In this document: piece by piece, positions 59,101-64,000 of the stretch
How positions within the stretch are numbered: position 1 is the stretch's first letter
Layout: every line of letters starts with the position of its first letter
Source of the DNA: Manihot esculenta
Lineage: Eukaryota > Streptophyta > Magnoliopsida > Malpighiales > Euphorbiaceae
Assembly (NCBI RefSeq): GCF_001659605.2
Contig: NC_035171.2
Coordinates: 10,136,256-10,200,255, forward strand
Length of the DNA stretch: 64,000 bases
Reading direction: 5' to 3'
Notes under the pieces: model-generated
What the model was told of the DNA's origin: nothing
Database searches by the model: none
Seen by the model: the letters and a program-made list of their open reading frames with translations, nothing else
Made by a program: the position numbers and the translations under genes

Positions 59101-60896
59101 AACCAACAAAAGCTTCTAAAGACTCTATACTTGCACCGTTCTCCCCCAAAAACCAATAGACAAGTTCAAAATGGTTAGAGTGGAGAGAAAGAGGCTAGAC
59201 TAATTATAAAAGTGAAAAGAACAGAGAAAATAGGCTTCAAAATTTTCCACTTTAAGCCTATTGCATTCTGCACATAAACTTTTTGCTTTCAAATGATCGC
59301 CACCATGACAGACTTAATTAGTGGAACAACATGTCAGTTATGCAAAGAAGAAATATTGATCTTCAGACAAGGGAGAGGCCGAGAGAGAAGGAAAAAAAAA
59401 AGGCAAACAGTGAGTTTCTACTAATTTTTTTTTTAAATGCACAATAAGATTATTGTTGCAAGGATAAAGAAAATGGTGTCGATGTATCTAGAATCAATAT
59501 CCTTCCAATGATGGCATATGAGAACCCACACATCAAGAATAGGTGGAATCAAATTATAGCATTCTGCCCCCTTTTATTTCCTTTTTATGCTACAAACTCA
59601 GATAATTAAACTACAAAAGGTATGCCCATAGCAATTAAAACATTAAGACAATAAACAAGGTAACAACCATATCTATTTGGATTCCGGAGAACATTTGTTT
59701 TACAATAGGATTTAGCATGAGGCTGATGGTATAATTTTTAAGCTTCATGAACTATAAGCAACCAGAAACTACTACCATTATACTTTTTTCCCTACCAATC
59801 TTCTGTTTTCTTTCTTTTTTTTTCCTTTTGCAAGTGTAGCAAGTCATATAATTAAAAGGAAAGTGACTTTTTTAAAAAAAAAAAAGGATAGTGACCCAAA
59901 AAAAGAAAAAAGTTGTGTGCACTTTTCAATTTTGTCAAATCGTTTTAATTTTATTAATTGTTGCCATAAATTATAAATTTGTATCTACTAAAATCTTCAG
60001 GTTTTAATTCATCACAATTACAAATTGAAATATCCTAACACATCAACTACTAAACCATCAATCAATGACTCAATGCACTGCATATGATATCTCTATGGAA
60101 AGTTGCCTAACCAATTTAAAATCTTTAAATAACCATTTATATCATTTGCAAAGAATCCCCTAAATTCAAGTTAAAATTCTAAAACAACATTTTCATCATT
60201 CAATTTGACAGAATAAACATTTGTATGTGCCAATTGAATATTTCGCTTTGCTACCATTATTTTTCAAATAATACCAAAGAATTGATTACAATAACAGCAT
60301 GGTAATGCCGAAGGAGGCAAAGAAGAAATACCTTGCTAAGCATTACAACAAGAAAACCATCTTCAGAGACCTTATTGTCCGCCAGTGTAGTCTCATCTTT
60401 CAATACTTTCCCATTGTGGATCAATAGTTGCTGCCCGCATGGGTAATTGTCCTTTCCTTGCACATCTTCAATATTTTTCTTGACAGCCATAACCTTTTAA
60501 CACAACAATTTCCAATTGAATTAATCACCAACAAGCAGCTCTCGTTTCAAACCATTGCACATAATAACAATTCATATACTTGGAAAAATCTGTCAATTAA
60601 GAATCTTACATTTCAAATGAAAAAGTGATTAAAGAAGCGATAAATAGAATATCTAAAACCCTCCATGGAAAAATAATAATAATATACAATGTAAATGATA
60701 TACAATAATCTGAACTTATTTTATTCATTTCATCTCTATTTTAAAAATAATAATAATAAAAAAAACATGAAAATCAAATCAGCTGAGACATTGGTATTAA
60801 TATGCAAAGATATACAGATGAGCTACTCACTGTATCAGTGGGCTGAACCCTAATTTCGAAATGGCTGCCTTTGAGAGTCTTAACAGTGAGCTTCAT
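50131..60896 (-). CDS. RAD23: RAD23-type ubiquitin receptor
   Basis: Twelve coding exons on the - strand: 60896-60831, 60493-60332, 57157-57125, 57005-56941, 56856-56815, 51827-51650, 51577-51443, 51368-51294, 50917-50870, 50776-50667, 50441-50363 and 50247-50131, giving 369 residues in consistent phases. RAD23 proteins carry ubiquitylated substrates to the proteasome and assist XPC/RAD4 in DNA repair. Domains: ubiquitin-like 1-76 ([15 protein letters not shown]), a low-complexity Ser/Thr/Pro linker, UBA1 about 141-182 (ending RAVDYLYS), an XPC-binding block about 240-300 ([19 protein letters not shown]), and UBA2 about 330-366 ([15 protein letters not shown]). The length fits the RAD23B/D-like plant forms. 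The leader contains a CT repeat. Introns 2 (3.2 kb) and 5 (5.0 kb) are enlarged by transposon remains, yet all borders are canonical. Confidence 0.94.
53381..53696 (+). repeat. Solo-LTR-like insertion nested in the copia element
   Basis: 316 bases starting TGTTCAATTTAGAATA and ending CCATAACA. Homologous in the same + orientation to 58599-58899 (shared TACATCTTTATTGAATTG-like and CCTATATTAAATAGGA blocks). Flanks TAACA and TAAAT match only partly, so solo-LTR status is probable, not proven. Confidence 0.6.
53697..55560 (+). pseudogene. copia reverse transcriptase/RNase H remnant in RAD23 intron 5
   Basis: Pieces in broken frames: [16 protein letters not shown] (about 53975-54028), an [16 protein letters not shown] block, [33 protein letters not shown], and the end of RNase H near 55440 ([14 protein letters not shown]). 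Multiple stops and shifts; inactive. Confidence 0.8.
57158..60331 (-). other. RAD23 intron 2, 3.2 kb
   Basis: Donor at 60331, acceptor at 57158. The middle holds a copia-like LTR with primer-site and polypurine signals (58193-58899). The rest is AT-rich with homopolymer runs and no coding sense that I can support. Confidence 0.75.
58193..58905 (-). mobile_element. copia-like remnant in RAD23 intron 2
   Basis: On the - strand an AAAGGGGGAG tract precedes a 301-base LTR (58899-58599, starting TGTTATGG). The LTR is followed at once by TGGTACCAGAGCC, a primer-site-like sequence (58598-58586). Further along a second AAGGGGGAGTGTTA occurs at about 58189-58202. Having a polypurine tract before and a primer site after the same LTR suggests the remains of elements joined at a shared LTR. 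The LTR is related to 53381-53696. Confidence 0.55.
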
Positions 60897-60911
60897 TGCG
60901 GCGAATTCGGC

Positions 60912-60913
<2 letters not shown>

Positions 60914-60938
<25 letters not shown>
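60914..60938 (-). repeat. GA/CT microsatellite in the RAD23 leader
   Basis: A GA dinucleotide run on the + strand, so CT in the RAD23 transcript, lying about 18-42 bases upstream of the start codon. CT-rich leaders are common in plant housekeeping genes. Confidence 0.85.
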
Positions 60939-60942
<4 letters not shown>

Positions 60943-61099
60943 CGCTTTATTGGATGGGAAGAAACCCTAGAAAAGGGACTCTCGAGGAATCGAGACAGGA
61001 CAAGAAACGGTGGTGCTACGTGAAGGCGGTGAAGCAGGGCACACCAAGACCACCAGCGACTTGCAGACTGTTTGGTTTCTGGGAAAATAAGGGACGAAA

Positions 61100-62700
61100 A
61101 CAAATTATTAATTAAAATTAACTTTCCATATCATTCTAAATCCATTAAATTTTATTATATATTAAAAAAAATTTAAAAATAAAACAAAATTAATAAAATT
61201 ACAATAATCAATTTATATTATTATAATTTAAAAAATAAATAAATAAAAATTATAAAAGGAAAAAAATATATTTATATAAAATTAACTAACACGTACCTAT
61301 GAAATTATATTTAATTATCTAATTTATTTATTATTTATATATAAAATAGGTAACTATCTTTTTTATGGTACTATACAGAATATATCAATTCACTGAAATT
61401 ATGATAAAACTAACTAGAAAATAAAAATTCTAAAAAAATAATTTGTGCATATGAATATTTATATTATTAAGAATAATTTTTAAAAAATTCCTTTATAAAT
61501 GATAATAAAATGAATATAAGATGAACATTTCATTTTTATTAATTTAATATTTTATAACTATAACTAAAACTTATTAAATTTAAATTAATTTATTCTTTTA
61601 ATATTCTCTAATTAGTATAATTTCTCATCCAGAGGTATTAGTACTTAGTGATTAAATTTATATATAAAGGTTTTGATAAAAATTTTAAAATATAAACAAT
61701 AAATTATTTTTTTATTATAAAAATATTTACCGTTAATTAAATTTTTTTAACGTTTTAAAAATAAAAAAAATATAAAAAATATTTTCTAGCCTAAATTTTT
61801 ATTTGAGATTAGTAATAAAAATTTTAGAAAGCTAAGGATATGAGAATTCTCCGACACAACATGAACACCAATTGATCGAAGAATACTAATATTTGCTTGA
61901 TTTTGATTTTGATTTTGATTTTGAATCAGAAATTATCTGCAAACAGGCAATGCCTTTTCTTGATTTTGAATCAATGTAGGTTAAAAAAATAAAATGGGGA
62001 TTTTCCTTGAGCCAGCACTCTTGAGTATAACTAATTGGATTTTTACAATGGAGTTCAAAAAGCTTAATCATAGGGTAATTAAGAGCTGAATTTAGAGTCT
62101 TGTTTGTATGTATTTTTTATAAAAAAAATAAATCAATTTTATTAATATAATTCAATTTATTTCTATTTATAAAAAATTATTTATTTAGAATTAATTTAAA
62201 TATAATAAAATTTAATTGAACTTTTTTATATTAAATAAATTAATAATAAATTTCAATTAATTTAATTTATTCATAATTTTTATTACTTTTAAATTAAATA
62301 TAAATATTTATTTTTATTAATAACAATCATTTTTATTACATTAATTGAAAATTATTATTAATATTGTTATAATATTTAAAATTTAAATTTTACATAATTT
62401 TTTACTATTAAAATATAAATTAAGTTTTTTTTTAATTTACAAAATAATATAATATATTTCTTAATATTAATTATAAATATATTAAATATTAATAGTCAAT
62501 ATTAAATTAAACTAGTTTTTAAAGAGTAGTTATTAATTAATAAATAAATTTTAAGTTAAAATAAATAAATAATAAAAAAATTAATGGTTAATTAAGTAAT
62601 TTTAGAGGAATATAATTGAAAAATTAATAAATATATATTTTTTAATATATATGAAAAAATAAAATAAATAAAGATTATGAGACGGATAGAGTATTATATT
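61100..62700. other. AT-rich gene-free region
   Basis: Extremely AT-rich, no gene found. A TTTTGA hexamer microsatellite is at about 61897-61923. Upstream sequence of RAD23 is in the first few hundred bases, but no core promoter motif stands out. Confidence 0.5.
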
Positions 62701-62729
62701 TTTAAAAGATAAAATTAAATATTTATTGA

Positions 62730-63420
62730 TCTTACATAATATCCGCCTCAATTAAGATGTAAGTTGTCGCTACTAAGGACACGTAGGAAACACAGTCTAA
62801 CATGAGAAAAAAAATATATTTGGACACTTCAACACCTAAAGGCTCACCCTTTTCTTGAAAAGCGCGACCCTTTATACGAAGTAACTTATTAACTGTTATT
62901 TGGCACGACCTAACATGCCTTAATTATGCCTGTGATCGCGAGATTTTCACTTAATAGCTAGCGATACCTCATATCAAGCAAACAACCACATCACCGTCAG
63001 ATCATCAGAAAGATACCATATGCATCTTTATTTCTTACAATATAAAGGCAGAAGAACCACAAAGATAAAGGTACGAGAACTATAAAGATAAAGGTATGCT
63101 ATCTCTAATACCACTCAAGTTCTAAGTAATCCAATGTGTTCTCTCTCAAGATACTCACTTGAGCGTCGGAGTGGCTGCTATGGGCACCCACCACCGCCTC
63201 ATGTTTTCTCTCTTGTAGGTTTCAGCCAGTTATAGCATAGTTTTATTTCGACCACGTCATCAATCTAATTTCTGCAATATTATTTGGTTCTATTGTTAGG
63301 AAATCTATTGGATTCTCTCTATTCATTTGGATTTACGTCGAGCTCTTATTTCCTTTTTTCTCTCTAAAGAAGGAGCTTTTCTTCCCCCTAAAAAAGGAGC
63401 TTTTCTTCCCTGTTCTTAGA
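62730..63420 (+). repeat. Probable gypsy LTR and leader, 5' part of an element
   Basis: Mixed composition between AT-rich DNA and a gypsy coding remnant. Around 63150-63230 it carries CTCACTTGAGCGTCGGAGTGGC, a phrase typical of the R/U5 part of gypsy LTRs, followed by a Ct-rich stretch. Exact LTR ends and the primer site are not clear. Confidence 0.5.
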
Positions 63421-63421
63421 A

Positions 63422-63961
63422 ATGATTGGAATTATATATGTCATCACCGGAGGACTTGACAAAGGTAAAGAAAAAAATAAGCAGGTAGCAGAGGATGTCC
63501 TATCTGTCCATCAGGAACCATGGACAAGGCAAAAGGTAAAGTTCGACCCCGCTGACAAAGTGATTGGATTCTTCCAAAATGATCCACTAGTCGTTAAGAT
63601 CCTCCTGAACCGGTATGAGGTAAGGAGGGTACTGGTGGATACATGTAGTTTTGTTAACCTTCTCATCCTAAATGTTTTTAACAAGTTAGGCTTGAATAAA
63701 AATAGCCTTGCTAGAGTCTCCTATTCTTTTATAGAATTAGGAGATAAGACCGTAATAGTGCTAGGTACCATCAACCTTCCTCTGGTACTCGAGGATGAGA
63801 AGTATAGGCGAGAGTTATATGCAAAGCTTATGGTGGTATACATTCCATTTGCATACAACATAATACTCAGTCGTCTAGTCCTAAACTGTCATAGTATCGT
63901 TATTAATATGGGTGCTATGTGTCTTAAGCTTTCAGCTCCCAGAGGAATAGTAGTGGTCTAA
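63422..63961 (+). pseudogene. gypsy gag-protease remnant at window edge
   Basis: A 179-residue open frame resembling the retropepsin-like protease region of Athila/Ogre/Tat-like gypsy polyproteins: RRVLVDTCSFVNLL corresponds to the active-site loop, LGTINLPLVL to the flap side, and YNIILSRLVLN to the usual YNAILGRPTLN block. The active-site triad reads DTC rather than DTG or DSG, and the conserved GRP became SRL, so it is not a working protease. The start is arbitrary: the gag part that should precede it is missing. Confidence 0.7.
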
Positions 63962-64000
63962 GGCAGCCTAAAGTTAGCCAAAGAAGATTACGGACACCCT

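Noticed and set aside
1..63960. A previously undescribed multi-gene system
   Set aside because: The coding genes fall in known plant families or are single unknowns, and nothing links them beyond tandem duplication and transposon insertion.

Overview
This is plant nuclear DNA. The genes have introns with GT-AG (one GC-AG) borders, the spacers are very AT-rich, and LTR retrotransposons are primed by initiator tRNA-Met-type sites. The gene families (WAK-like receptor kinases, a plant SERINC/TMS1 protein, a plant RAD23) indicate a eudicot. Gene style and repeat content would suit a Euphorbiaceae genome such as cassava or rubber tree, but that is a guess.

Layout. (1) 0.7-25.6 kb: five tandem wall-associated-kinase-like (WAKL) genes, all on the + strand and all with three exons. 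Each has a signal peptide, a GUB_WAK cysteine-rich ectodomain, a shortened EGF module, one membrane helix and an RD-type kinase. I rebuilt all splice sites; every reading frame is open (702-729 residues). Genes 2-5 also share promoter and 3' spacer sequence, so the duplicated unit is about 3.3-4.1 kb. A decayed Ty1/copia element (11.8-18.7 kb) sits between genes 3 and 4. It carries two TRIM-like miniature LTR elements and a nearly perfect 770-bp tandem duplication. (2) 25.7-28.2 kb: a small single-helix membrane protein on the - strand, with an inferred 1.9-kb 5'-UTR intron. (3) 28.3-31.3 kb: AT-rich repeats. (4) 31.35-43.83 kb: a Ty3/gypsy array (truncated interior, LTR, defective interior, LTR). 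Its first LTR is split by an inverted solo LTR of a sister family. (5) 45.6-48.7 kb: a complete serine-incorporator gene (+, six coding exons, 413 aa). (6) 50.1-60.9 kb: a complete RAD23 ubiquitin receptor (-, twelve coding exons, 369 aa). Two of its introns are swollen by nested transposon remains. (7) 61-64 kb: AT-rich DNA leading into the protease end of another decayed gypsy element, cut by the window edge.

Functionally this is a surface-receptor cluster that has expanded by tandem duplication, next to conserved housekeeping genes (membrane lipid and proteasome delivery). I see no bacterial-type operon, CRISPR array or clear new gene system. The most interesting signals are structural: sequence-divergent hairpins at the same place in two TRIM LTR subfamilies, a very recent duplication inside an old copia element, a shortened EGF module and TATA-position divergence among the WAKL paralogues, and arrays of a GCC-box-containing palindrome in the gypsy LTRs.
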